Assembly (NCBI GenBank): GCA_034679345.1
Contig: JAXDAY010000028.1
Coordinates: forward strand, 62,001 to 126,000
Source: JAXDAY01 sp034679345
Lineage (GTDB): Bacteria; Eisenbacteria; RBG-16-71-46; CAIMUX01; VGJL01
DNA: 64,000 bases
Direction: 5' to 3'
Shown here: one piece after another, positions 1 to 8,985 of the stretch
Layout of the letters: every line of letters starts with the position of its first letter
Numbering within the stretch: position 1 is the first letter of the stretch
Made by a program: the position numbers and the translations under genes
Notes under the pieces: generated by a model
Told to the model about the DNA's origin: nothing
Seen by the model: the letters and a program-made list of their open reading frames with translations, nothing else
Databases searched by the model: none

Positions 1-2372
1 AGCACCTGCAATCGATCCAAGACCTCCTTCGGGACCTCGACCCCTTCCTCACGGAGGGAGCGTCCGATGAAATCCAGAGCTTCCCCGCGCAGAGCATCCG
101 ACCCCCGATAGAAGAAAAGTGGGACCAAACCATCTGGATCTTCAATCGGTGCCTTGCCTCGCCAGTAAAAGGACATAAGATGTTGCGCTAAGTGCAGTCG
201 CCGATCCCCGAGGGATGTCGACTGTGGATCGGTCGGGCTCAACGTCATTACAGCCGCCCGGTACTCACCCCGCAGCAACTCGAACACGTCGTTGAACGGA
301 TGACTGAAACCTATGTACGCATCCCATGCGGCATCGCGCAGCCGAGCACCGGCGGGATCCTCCGGGAATATCCGATTCAACCGGCTCTCGACCCATGACC
401 GATCGAGGGCCACCAGATTGGGGAGCCAGAAGCCGTAGATGGAGCGAATCGCCATGGTCGGCTCGATCGCTGGATCAAGATGCCGGTCGAGTACCTCCCG
501 CACCTCAGGGACACGATCGAAGGTCCACGGCGTCGCGTCATCCTTTTTCTGCCGCCATACCCATATCACGTATCGGATCAGGGTGTTCATTGCCACGCCG
601 CGCGTTGAATTGATTGACGTGGTCACAGCGTCCCGCGCGCTTCCCTCTCGCTCCTCATCCTCCAACTTCGGATCAGTGTCATCTGTCAGCCCGGCTAGGA
701 TGCGCCAGGCAGTTTCTCGAAGGTCGAATGGAACCGCTCCATCACCGGTTGTCTCGAATCCTTCAGCAAGAAGGCGAGCGATTTCGGTTCGCGTCCATGC
801 CCAGCTCGGATCCATGTCGACGTCATTGGTGTTGGGGGTGTCGCCTGAATCCGCCTGCTCCAGAACCCACTCGCAGAGCGCAAACACCTCACGCCATGGG
901 AAAGCGCGCCCTTGCTTGAGAGCCTGCTCAAGGCCGGATAGAAGCGAGCGCACGTAGGTAGGGTGCAGCCCCTGGAAGCTCGTGGCGACCGCCGCGAAAC
1001 GAACGGGGTCTCTCTGGACGTCGGCCGAAAGGACCAGCCCGAGTCCGTCAGGCGTTGGTCGTTGGTGCCCAATGGGCGGATCCCACGTGCGGAGATAGTT
1101 GATGAGAGCCGTGACTTCCATCCTTCGCACTTCCTCGTCGGTAAGTGGGCTTGTGGGGCCGACCCACATAGCGCGGTGGTATGAGAGGAACTCCGGATGT
1201 TCCGCCGGCCCGACGATCGCCAGCCATTCGTCGAACTGCGTCTTCCACGCCGTTGGCAAGAACTCCGCGATAGGGGTGAGTCGCTGGACATAGTAGGTCG
1301 CGACCCGCCGCTGCTCCTCCTCCTGGGTCGGCAGGTGCCCCAGATGTTGTGTGGCTCGTTCGCGCCACTCTTCGATGCGCAGCGCGTCCCGAATCTCCGA
1401 CAGAATGGCTTCCCGCTCAGATTCTGTCATACGCGGGAACCATTGGCTGAGAAGGAGTACATACTCGTGATGGAGTCGCGCGTTGCGATCGCCAAGAAGT
1501 CGCTCTTTCGCGAGCGCCTCCCCGGATGGTCCCGCCACACGGATGGCGTGAAGCGCCAGGCGCCTGAAGACCTCCCACCTCCTCGACTCCAAGTGGCCAA
1601 CTACCTCCCCAAGAACCACTGCATCGTTGGCGATCAGTCGCTCCGAGAGGTCCCGGATGGCACTCACCAGGTAGTCCCGTCTTCCGGACATCAAGTTCTG
1701 CTGATGATCCTCGATCGCCGGTCTCCAGATGTACGAGTGATCGACGGGCGGTTTAGATCCCGGTTCGCGTCGCAGAACCCCGCCGAGAGCATCACACAGC
1801 ACGCGGTGAAGTGTCATCTGCAGAGAGCGAGGGCATTTCTCGACGAGTCTTTTCAGCGCCTCTGTGAAATCCCACTCTGCACCTCCCCCGTTCTCGGAAT
1901 CAAAGGACAACAGCTTCTGAACAACTACGATCGCGGCATCATCTTCGCCGCCCGAGGCGAGGTGAAGTGCGAGGTCCGCAAGGCGCTCTGGAAAGAGAAG
2001 TCCCTGGGCTTCGGGTGCCCATCTCCTTACACGTGGGGCGAGCTGAGCGCTTACCTGCGGCGGCATCGCAAGCGCCGCAGTAATGTAGTCCTCGAGAATC
2101 CGTGGATTCGTCGTATCCGGGATCGCGAGAATCACGTCCATGACAAGAGATGGAGCCCTCGGAGCCATGCGGGTGAGGTACTGCGATTCCGGCCACGTCG
2201 GGACGCGAATTAGGTCCCCCGTTCGTTGGATCGGTTCTGGATGGCGGAAGTACTGTTTCTTCCGCAACGGTTCAATCCAGTCCGGCGAGTTGAGCCTCCC
2301 GAAGAAGTACTCATAATCAGCCCTGGTGCGCAGTAGGCTGAGCGCCGTTGTGACCTTTGCTTCCTCGATCAT
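1..2372 (-). CDS. Large protein of unknown function, coupled to the hsd operon (3' end outside window)
   Basis: An open frame of 790 codons runs from an ATG at 2372 off the left edge of the window without a stop, so the C-terminus is not seen. The start overlaps the stop of the upstream gene in an ATGA arrangement, which makes it the last visible gene of the hsdRMS operon. The N-terminus (MIEEAKVTTALSLLRTRADY) is followed by YEYFFGRLNSPDWIEPL and then a long, mainly helical, Trp- and Arg-rich protein without signal peptide, membrane segment or obvious Walker, nuclease or protease motif. I recall proteins with a similar 'YEYFF-L-SP-W-PL' N-terminus as hypothetical genes of defence loci, but I cannot name a family. 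Function unknown; the context suggests a cytoplasmic accessory of the restriction-modification system. Confidence 0.75.
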   Translation of the reverse strand, partial: MIEEAKVTTALSLLRTRADYEYFFGRLNSPDWIEPLRKKQYFRHPEPIQRTGDLIRVPTWPESQYLTRMAPRAPSLVMDVILAIPDTTNPRILEDYITAALAMPPQVSAQLAPRVRRWAPEAQGLLFPERLADLALHLASGGEDDAAIVVVQKLLSFDSENGGGAEWDFTEALKRLVEKCPRSLQMTLHRVLCDALGGVLRREPGSKPPVDHSYIWRPAIEDHQQNLMSGRRDYLVSAIRDLSERLIANDAVVLGEVVGHLESRRWEVFRRLALHAIRVAGPSGEALAKERLLGDRNARLHHEYVLLLSQWFPRMTESEREAILSEIRDALRIEEWRERATQHLGHLPTQEEEQRRVATYYVQRLTPIAEFLPTAWKTQFDEWLAIVGPAEHPEFLSYHRAMWVGPTSPLTDEEVRRMEVTALINYLRTWDPPIGHQRPTPDGLGLVLSADVQRDPVRFAAVATSFQGLHPTYVRSLLSGLEQALKQGRAFPWREVFALCEWVLEQADSGDTPNTNDVDMDPSWAWTRTEIARLLAEGFETTGDGAVPFDLRETAWRILAGLTDDTDPKLEDEEREGSARDAVTTSINSTRGVAMNTLIRYVIWVWRQKKDDATPWTFDRVPEVREVLDRHLDPAIEPTMAIRSIYGFWLPNLVALDRSWVESRLNRIFPEDPAGARLRDAAWDAYIGFSHPFNDVFELLRGEYRAAVMTLSPTDPQSTSLGDRRLHLAQHLMSFYWRGKAPIEDPDGLVPLFFYRGSDALRGEALDFIGRSLREEGVEVPKEVLDRLQV

Positions 2373-3070
2373 GACTTCTCTGCCTCGTCGATTATGCTGT
2401 CGAGTACCGCTTGGTTCTCGAACGTTCGCGGCTTCAGTCGGTCGAGGAGGACGCCCTCAATCCACGTGAGGTGTACCTCGAACTCCTGGATGGTCGCGGG
2501 TCTATGGTGATGTGAGGTGCCCGAAAAGAAATCGTATGCCGCTCGCCACCTGTTGCGCATGTCTGCCTGTAACTGCTCCGGCAAGGGTTGCCCGGATGGG
2601 TCGAGCAGCATGAGATCGCGATCAGTGCGCTCATTCTTAGTCTGAAGCTCTGGGTCCGCAAAAAAGCGGCGGAGGGCTCTGTGGAACTTCAGGGGAAGAG
2701 TGATCTCCCCGGCGTCCGAAGTGGACTTATCCCCGCGATTGATATTCAGAGCATTCCACTGCTGCCGGAGCTCCTGCGCCTGGGCTATGATATTCTGCGC
2801 ACGCCTCGGCCGTCGGCCGGTCATGAGGAAGTCACCATACCTTGGAACGATATCCATGAGCTCGCGCATTGCGTGACCGGCGAGACAGAGATGGTCAGGC
2901 ACGCGATCCCCCGCCAACAGGAGCACAGCTGCCCAGTACGTCCGCGCGAGTTGACCGGTTGGATCCCGCCGTCCAAGGACATCCATAAGGCTTGCGCGCG
3001 CCCCGGTCGGCTTGTTCGGCACCCAGGAAGTCGCATCAGCTGCTGGACCAGAGTGAGTAGATTCAGTCAT
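2369..3070 (-). CDS. Hypothetical accessory protein of the hsd operon
   Basis: A 233-residue protein with no signal peptide or membrane segment. It starts in an ATGA overlap with the end of hsdS and ends in an ATGA overlap with the next gene, so the three are translationally coupled. It is predicted mostly helical. A C-terminal stretch around residues 170-215 (WRAAYDFFSGTSHHH, then an acidic and hydrophobic helix with WIEGVLLDRLKP) recalls small HEPN-like or substrate-binding helical domains, but no RX4-6H motif is present. I do not recognise the family. Position and coupling argue that it works with the restriction system or with the large downstream protein. Confidence 0.75.
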   Translation of the reverse strand: MTESTHSGPAADATSWVPNKPTGARASLMDVLGRRDPTGQLARTYWAAVLLLAGDRVPDHLCLAGHAMRELMDIVPRYGDFLMTGRRPRRAQNIIAQAQELRQQWNALNINRGDKSTSDAGEITLPLKFHRALRRFFADPELQTKNERTDRDLMLLDPSGQPLPEQLQADMRNRWRAAYDFFSGTSHHHRPATIQEFEVHLTWIEGVLLDRLKPRTFENQAVLDSIIDEAEKS

Positions 3071-4575
3071 TTCCTTGTCGTCCGAATAGTCCGCAGTACC
3101 CCCTTGGGCCGACCACGACTCGAATGGTCTCCCGACGCCTTCGACCGACCCCTGAGGCTGGCAACCCGCTCCAACAGCTCCTCAGCTGGCTCGTAGCTTC
3201 GGCCCTCAGCGGCCGCCAGTTCCGCCTCGGTCGGCACCAGCTCACCCCTGAACGCTCGCGAGAACACGGCTTGCACCGTCCGTTCCGATCTCTTTGCCGC
3301 GCCTCGCACGGACCGCTGGATAGATGACTCGAGCGAAAGCAGCTCGTCTACACGCCGGACAATTTCCTCCTGCTCGCCTCGAGGAGGGAGAGGAACCGGC
3401 AGGCCGGCGATCTTCCCCGTGCTAAGGGAGTAGAGCCCACTCGATGTCACGGCACTCATTGCGACGTGGCGCCGTCCGAGGGAAGAATTCCAGTAGTAAT
3501 CGAGGAAGCGGGACGAGGCCAATCGGGGTCGGACGCGGATGATGTGGTTCTGATGCACACAATCCTGGATCTCTCCTCCCCAGACGGCACTGCGGCCGAT
3601 CTCTGTCAAGCTGCCATTGCCTTCAACGATGAGAAGATCCCCGGGTTGGAGCCTGTAAGTATCGAGTTCACCATCGAATAGCTCCATCCTCGCAATCTCG
3701 TCGAGGTCGAGCCCTCCACGACGGACATTGGCGACGCGCAGGAACGGAAAAGCGTTCCTTCGAGGGGTGCGCTTGGGTTGCTTCTGAATACCCCCTCTGA
3801 TGTCTGAGACATCTCCCATGCGCGCCCATGACCAGGACTCTGGGATGTCCGGGAGATCAAATTGATCCACAAGACCGGGCACGACTTCGGCAGGGGGCGT
3901 GTGATTGGAGCCGGTTCGCTGCCGCCATTCCTCTGTCAGTCTCCCCGAGCACGCCGCGGCAAGCACAGTCTGCCGAAACCTACCCAGAATCCCAGGAACC
4001 CTCTCCATCCGATCCCGACAGGAGTCGAGCTTCGCGAGGAGTTGCTCGAGAAGATCAACGATTCGTTCCTGCTCAGCGAGTGGTGGCAAGGGAAAGGGCA
4101 GCTCCCCAAGTGCAGAGAAGCTGATCCGCGGCAACTGGGTACCAGACGAGCGGTGGCTCGCGAACTCGGAGACGTGGGGCTGGCTCAGGAAGCGCACAAG
4201 GTACCGGGAATCAATGGGGGGCGTCTTTGGGAATACGAGGATGTCGGTCGAAGCCACGCCATCGAAAGGTGCGATGCAGACCTTGCCGAGGTATGGGCGC
4301 AGCTTTCCGTAAAGGACATCGCCCATTCGGAAGACCGCTTTCGTGCTTCGCACGTCGTGAGCCGTCCCATGGCCGAGCAAGCGAGTCGTGTGAGCTTCAA
4401 TGTGTTCCAGCCCAATGTACGGTTGGTCGGCGACTTTCGCTGGATCGGTCTTCTCCTTCGAGGGGGCAACTGCGGCAGAGAGAGACACCATTGCCCATCC
4501 CTCGGGGACGCCGTTCACCGCTGGCATTTGCGCCGTCTCCTGCGGTCCGGCTCGCTGTGATCTCTTAGTCGCCAT
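3067..4575 (-). CDS. hsdS: Type I restriction-modification specificity subunit HsdS
   Basis: A 502-residue specificity subunit that recognises the bipartite DNA target for the HsdM/HsdR complex. Two target-recognition domains are visible, residues about 20-170 and 250-420. Each is followed by a conserved helical spacer that begins with the LPPLAEQERIVDLLEQLL or LPPRGEQEEIVRRVDELL motif. The ATG at 4575 (MATKRSQRAG) is preferred over upstream in-frame starts because these would run deep into hsdM; it gives an 11-base overlap with the hsdM end. The basic C-terminal tail is longer than usual (SYEPAEELLERVASLRGRSK, then Arg/Lys-rich). Length is normal for the family, and the family assignment is secure. 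Confidence 0.95.
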   Translation of the reverse strand: MATKRSQRAGPQETAQMPAVNGVPEGWAMVSLSAAVAPSKEKTDPAKVADQPYIGLEHIEAHTTRLLGHGTAHDVRSTKAVFRMGDVLYGKLRPYLGKVCIAPFDGVASTDILVFPKTPPIDSRYLVRFLSQPHVSEFASHRSSGTQLPRISFSALGELPFPLPPLAEQERIVDLLEQLLAKLDSCRDRMERVPGILGRFRQTVLAAACSGRLTEEWRQRTGSNHTPPAEVVPGLVDQFDLPDIPESWSWARMGDVSDIRGGIQKQPKRTPRRNAFPFLRVANVRRGGLDLDEIARMELFDGELDTYRLQPGDLLIVEGNGSLTEIGRSAVWGGEIQDCVHQNHIIRVRPRLASSRFLDYYWNSSLGRRHVAMSAVTSSGLYSLSTGKIAGLPVPLPPRGEQEEIVRRVDELLSLESSIQRSVRGAAKRSERTVQAVFSRAFRGELVPTEAELAAAEGRSYEPAEELLERVASLRGRSKASGDHSSRGRPKGVLRTIRTTRK

Positions 4576-6001
4576 CAGCCGTCGCCTTACTTCCCGAGCC
4601 ATTCTCCAGAAGCGCGAGCACCTCATTGAGCTCCGAGACCGCCTGCTCAAGCTCCGTGATCGCTTCCGCTGCGAGCTCCTCCGGTTCGGGCAGCTCGTCT
4701 GCATCCTCAAGCGACTCCTCCTTGAGCCACTTGAAGCCGTCGAGTTTGAAGTCCTTGGTTGCGACCTCCTTGATTCCGAACTTCCTCCAGCGACCCTCCT
4801 TCGAGTCGGCCTCCTTGCGCTTCCCGAGACCGTTCGGATCGTTCCCGTAGCACTGCTCGAATTCCGCGAAGTGTGCAGACGCAAGCGGTCGGCCCTTCTT
4901 CGTGATCCCGGGCACGTTCGTCCGGGCGTCGTAGATCCAGACGATGTCGGTGGGCTGGCCCTTCGTGAAAAAGACGACGTTCGCCTTCACGCCCTGGCTG
5001 TAGGGAGTGAAAGTGCCGCGGGGGAGGCGGAGCACGGTATGGAGTCGGCAATCCTCGGTGAGGATCTTGAAGACCTCGCCCGCCTGGTCGGCGAACAGGC
5101 AGTTGTCCGGCAGTACGACCGCTGCGCGGCCGCCCTTCTTGAGGACCGTCAGGATGTGCTGGAGGAAGTTGAGCTGCTTGTTCGAAGTCGAAACGGTGAA
5201 GTCGTCTCGGTCCGGCGCCTGGTTCGCTCCCTTCGTGCCGAACGGCGGGTTCGTCAGGATGCAGTCGAAGCGGGTGCTCGGCGGCGGGGTGTAGATGGTG
5301 TCGCCGAGGGTGATCCCGTCTTCAATGCCGTGGAGGTAGAGGTTCATCAAGGCGAGCCGTCGGGGGCGGGCAACGAGTTCGTTTCCGGAGTAGACATCGG
5401 TGCGAAGCCGCCTTGCGACGGTCCGGTCGACGACCTCGTTCGTCTCGTGCATGAGCCACTCGTACGCTGCAACGAGGAAGCCTCCGGTTCCGGCAGCGGG
5501 GTCGTGGATCCGGAACTCCTTGGCGACCCGAGGATCGGGCTTCATCGAACGGACGATCGCATCGATGAGGATGCGGGGCGTGAAGAACTGCCCGGCGCCC
5601 TTCTTGCCTTCGGACGCCGACTTCTCGAGGAGTCCTTCATATGCGCTTGCCTTGACGTCGACTCCGAGGCTCGTCCAGTTCGTCTCGTCGATGAGCGCGA
5701 TGAGGCGATGGAGATTGACGGGGTTGTTGAACCTCGAGAGCGCCCCGGCGAAGATGTCGCCGAGGATGCCCCGTTCCTTCCCGAGCGTCCGCAGCGTCTC
5801 GACGTAGTGGTCCGCGAGGTCCGTACCGGACTTCTCCCGGATCACTTGCCAATCATATCCCTTCGGAATCGCGATGCCCTTCTCGTCGGCCATCTTGAGG
5901 AAGAGCAGGTAGGTGAGCTGCTCGATGTAGTCGCCGTAGTCGATGCCGTCGTGTCGGAGCGTGTGGCAGAAGCCCCACAGTTTTTGGACGATGTCGCTCA
6001 T
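4565..6001 (-). CDS. hsdM: Type I restriction-modification DNA methyltransferase subunit HsdM
   Basis: A 478-residue N6-adenine DNA methyltransferase. The N-terminal helical domain (HsdM_N; LRHDGIDYGDYIEQLTYLLF) is followed by the SAM-binding motif DPAAGTGGFL (about residue 170) and the catalytic motif NPPF (about residue 255). It methylates the target selected by HsdS and is part of the restriction complex. The start overlaps the hsdR stop by four bases (ATGA). The C-terminus ends in an acidic helix and a short GSGSKATADGD tail. All key motifs are intact, so the modification function should be active. Confidence 0.96.
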   Translation of the reverse strand: MSDIVQKLWGFCHTLRHDGIDYGDYIEQLTYLLFLKMADEKGIAIPKGYDWQVIREKSGTDLADHYVETLRTLGKERGILGDIFAGALSRFNNPVNLHRLIALIDETNWTSLGVDVKASAYEGLLEKSASEGKKGAGQFFTPRILIDAIVRSMKPDPRVAKEFRIHDPAAGTGGFLVAAYEWLMHETNEVVDRTVARRLRTDVYSGNELVARPRRLALMNLYLHGIEDGITLGDTIYTPPPSTRFDCILTNPPFGTKGANQAPDRDDFTVSTSNKQLNFLQHILTVLKKGGRAAVVLPDNCLFADQAGEVFKILTEDCRLHTVLRLPRGTFTPYSQGVKANVVFFTKGQPTDIVWIYDARTNVPGITKKGRPLASAHFAEFEQCYGNDPNGLGKRKEADSKEGRWRKFGIKEVATKDFKLDGFKWLKEESLEDADELPEPEELAAEAITELEQAVSELNEVLALLENGSGSKATADGD

Positions 6002-8667
6002 GCCGCCATTGCCTCATTTAGTTGAAGGAGGAGCTCCGCGAGCTTTCCGGAGAACACTCGATCTGCCGCCCCCCAGGATCCAGCCCGCGTGAAGACAGGA
6101 ATAACCTCAAAGTCCTCGCGGTCGATCGCAAGATTGACCGTGAGGTGATCCTTGATGAGCTGAAGCCACCGCTCCTGGTCTGGGGTGAAGTGCTTGCCGG
6201 CGGTCACCCGAGCAACCGCCCGTTCCACACGCTCCTGCGCGGAGAGGAGCACGTCACCACGGCCGGCGTGCTTGATGATCGAGATGATGTCCGCTAGCTC
6301 GTGATGGTACGCGCGGCGAAGGCTGTCTTCGGTGAAACGCTCGGGGCGGATCGCGAGCTTCTGCCGAAGCTCGGTCAGCGCGTCTGTACTCCAACCGGCA
6401 GGGCGTTCTAGGAGGATCCGGATTGCATCGACGTGCTCTGGGTTTTCGCGGACGAAGTGTTCGAACGCGAGAAGGTAGTCTTCCGGCTTCAGGGCACGGC
6501 CGTCGGTCGTCCGGAACAGGTAGTCAGAGGAGACGGCGTCCTCGCTCTCGTACGCGACGAGGAAGCCGCGCTTCGCGCGCGGGTAGTTGAGTAGGAGGTT
6601 CTGAAAGTCGGGGTTGCGGAGGACGTCCATGACCCCGTGGAAGTCCTCATCGAGCCGTGACGGGAGGTGCTTCGCGAATACCCCGAGATCCCCGCCCGGG
6701 ACGTATGCCTCGAGCATCTCGCGACCCTCCGCGCTCACTTCCTTCGCGACTCGCTGCAAGCGCTTCACCGCGCAGCGGACGTTGTACGCTCGATCCTGAT
6801 TGTGGTAGATCGCCTCCACGATCTCGGCGAAGGTCCGGACGGGCTTGAGGGGAGGGTCGCCAGTGAAGGCAGTCGCCTGCCGGAAGTACTCGAGGAGTGT
6901 CCCGCCGAAGCAGTCGAAGACGGTGAAATGCGACTTATCGATTTCCGGGCAGAGACGCGTGCCGCGCCCGAGCATCTGCTCGAAGAGGATCCGGGACTTC
7001 ACAGGTCGAAGGAAGACGATGAACTCGAGCGCCGGGATGTCGACTCCGGTGGAGAGCATGTCGACGGTGACGACGACGGCGGGATTCGGGCGGTTCCGGA
7101 ACTCCCGGATCCGCTGGAGCGGTCGATCGGTCACTGTGCCGGTGATCTTCTGGACGAAGGCGTCTCCGCGACCGAAGGTCCTTCGGCAGAGATCGACGAG
7201 TTGCTCGGCGTGGGAGCGGTGCGGGAGGTCATTCACTGCAAAGACGAGGGTCTTCGGGAAGTGCCCCGTCAACTTCTCGTGCTCGGCTGCGTACCGGGCG
7301 ACCTCTTCGACGATCTTCTTGTTGCTGTCGGGCGAGGTGACGTCCCGCTCGATGCTCCCGGAGTCGAACTCCCGCTCATCCTCGAGGGCATCGAGCACTT
7401 CACGACCGGTCTCGGGATCGATGATGCCTACCTGCTCCCCTTCCTTGAGGAAGAGACCGTTCAGGCGTATGCCGGAAGAGATCTTCACGGCGTCGTAATC
7501 GACGAGGACGCCTTCGCGCACGGCGCGCTCGTACTCGTAGCGGAAGACGACGTCGTTGAAGTATGCCTTCGTGTGCGCTGCTGGCGTCGCGGTGAGGCCG
7601 ATCTTCACCGCGTCGAAGTGGTCGAGCACTTCGCGCCACTTGCTGATCTCCGCCGCGGTGTATCCGCGATGGCACTCATCGGCGATGACGACGTCGAAGG
7701 CGTGAATGGGGATGTCGAGCTCAGCAGCATCGGCCTCGTCCTCGGGCTCTGAAGCGGTCGTCTCGAAAGCGCTCTTCCATCCGAAGAGGTTCACGCGCAT
7801 GCGCTGGATCGTGCAGACGTAGACGAAAGTGTGGGACGCCTTGGGGTCCGTCAGGAACTCGGTTGGGAGCACCTTCGGATCAAACTTGTCCTTCTCATCG
7901 AAGTCCTCTCGCTGGAAGCGCTGACTGAAGACGGGGTAGATCTGATCGAACTTGAGGCCGGGCTCAGGCTCGTACGATGCGAGCTCGCGGACGGCCTGCG
8001 CAGCAAGCGCTCGCCGGTCGACGAGGAAGAGGATCCGCTTGGCGGAGCCGGACTTCAGAAGGCGGTAGATCTCCGAGGCGATGGTGAAGGTCTTGCCGGT
8101 CCCCGTTGCCATGGCCACGAGCATCTGCCGCTTGCCGTCCCGGATCGCGTGCTCGATCGCCTCCGTCGCTTCCCGCTGATACGGTCGGAGCCGAGGATGG
8201 TCGTTTGGGTGATGGGCGAGCCAGTCTGCGGCCTGGCCGTCGTCCCGCTTGAGATACTCCGCCAGAGCCGCGGGAGTATGGAAACGGGAGACACGCCGTG
8301 AGTACGAATCAGGCCGGCGGAGGTCCTGGAAGTAGATCTGCTCGCCGTTCGTGGAATAGCCGAAAGGCACCCGGATCCCGTCGAAGTCGAACGGACTGGA
8401 CTCGAGCCCTTGCGCGTACCGTATTGCCTGGGTCAGCGCATTCCGTGGGCCGAGCGAGACCTTCTTGGCCTCGACAACCGCGAGGGGTAGCCCACCGTCG
8501 GCGAGCAAGTAGTCGGCGGGACCGTTTGCGGTCTCGTACTCCTCAATGGCCGCCCGTGAATACCCACTGAGGGGACGTCCTTCGTGGAAGCGTGTCGGAG
8601 GCCACCCGCTCTGTTCGAGTCGGCGGTCGATCCGCGTCTTCCGTGTCCGCCATTCGCTTTCCGTCAT
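5998..8667 (-). CDS. hsdR: Type I restriction endonuclease subunit HsdR
   Basis: An 889-residue ATP-dependent translocase and nuclease. The N-terminal PD-(D/E)XK-type domain is seen as PADYLLADGGLPLAVVEAKK (about residues 50-70). The SF2 helicase core has Walker A MATGTGKT, Walker B DECHRGY and motif III TATPA, and the C-terminus has the EcoEI-type domain. First gene of the operon hsdR-hsdM-hsdS plus two accessory genes, all joined by short overlaps. An R-M-S order with this R subunit resembles the EcoEI/IB-like group. All catalytic motifs appear intact. Confidence 0.95.
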   Translation of the reverse strand: MTESEWRTRKTRIDRRLEQSGWPPTRFHEGRPLSGYSRAAIEEYETANGPADYLLADGGLPLAVVEAKKVSLGPRNALTQAIRYAQGLESSPFDFDGIRVPFGYSTNGEQIYFQDLRRPDSYSRRVSRFHTPAALAEYLKRDDGQAADWLAHHPNDHPRLRPYQREATEAIEHAIRDGKRQMLVAMATGTGKTFTIASEIYRLLKSGSAKRILFLVDRRALAAQAVRELASYEPEPGLKFDQIYPVFSQRFQREDFDEKDKFDPKVLPTEFLTDPKASHTFVYVCTIQRMRVNLFGWKSAFETTASEPEDEADAAELDIPIHAFDVVIADECHRGYTAAEISKWREVLDHFDAVKIGLTATPAAHTKAYFNDVVFRYEYERAVREGVLVDYDAVKISSGIRLNGLFLKEGEQVGIIDPETGREVLDALEDEREFDSGSIERDVTSPDSNKKIVEEVARYAAEHEKLTGHFPKTLVFAVNDLPHRSHAEQLVDLCRRTFGRGDAFVQKITGTVTDRPLQRIREFRNRPNPAVVVTVDMLSTGVDIPALEFIVFLRPVKSRILFEQMLGRGTRLCPEIDKSHFTVFDCFGGTLLEYFRQATAFTGDPPLKPVRTFAEIVEAIYHNQDRAYNVRCAVKRLQRVAKEVSAEGREMLEAYVPGGDLGVFAKHLPSRLDEDFHGVMDVLRNPDFQNLLLNYPRAKRGFLVAYESEDAVSSDYLFRTTDGRALKPEDYLLAFEHFVRENPEHVDAIRILLERPAGWSTDALTELRQKLAIRPERFTEDSLRRAYHHELADIISIIKHAGRGDVLLSAQERVERAVARVTAGKHFTPDQERWLQLIKDHLTVNLAIDREDFEVIPVFTRAGSWGAADRVFSGKLAELLLQLNEAMAA

Positions 8668-8765
8668 GTGACTCGCCCGTTAGGTAACGACACCCACGAC
8701 CGCGCGCTCCTTGGGCAGGTCGGCGAGATCGCCCTGCGACGAGGTGCCGCCTGGCGACCCCTATT

Positions 8766-8825
8766 CTATTGGATGCCAATAGGTTGAACGCCGTTCAGCG
8801 TACGAGTTTCCGGGCTTCCCGTCAA
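8766..8825 (-). promoter_or_regulatory. Probable hsdR promoter with two palindromic operators
   Basis: On the minus strand TTGACG (8825-8820) and TACGCT (8802-8797) form a sigma-70-like pair with 17-base spacing, pointing towards hsdR. Two short palindromes follow directly: TGAAC-GCC-GTTCA at 8785-8797, which covers the expected transcription start, and CTATTGG-ATG-CCAATAG at 8766-8782. Operator sites just after a promoter would suit repression of the restriction operon. The rest of the 318-base divergent region 8668-8985 shows no other gene. Inference from sequence pattern only. Confidence 0.45.
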
Positions 8826-8985
8826 GCCGTCATTCCCCTTCCCGACGTGGAAGCGGGGAAGCCGCGAGGGTGCCGATAGAGGCAGAGACAGAGGGGGAAC
8901 CCCGCTCTGTTCTCGAAGTCGTTGTCGCGCTACGATTCCTCCCGGTTCGAGCGAGCATTTGTCGCTGATCCGAAAGGCCACGACC

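Noticed and set aside
1197..2213. Plus-strand frame of 338 codons in the left region
   Set aside because: The minus-strand frame of 790 codons is coupled to the hsd operon by an ATGA overlap and has protein-like composition; the plus frame has neither.
3067..4884. Longer hsdS start inside hsdM (605 residues)
   Set aside because: The added 103 residues are Arg/Ser-rich out-of-frame translation of hsdM; the ATG at 4575 gives the usual HsdS length.
4400..6025. Open frame of 541 codons on the plus strand opposite hsdM
   Set aside because: hsdM on the other strand has all methyltransferase motifs; the antisense frame has none.
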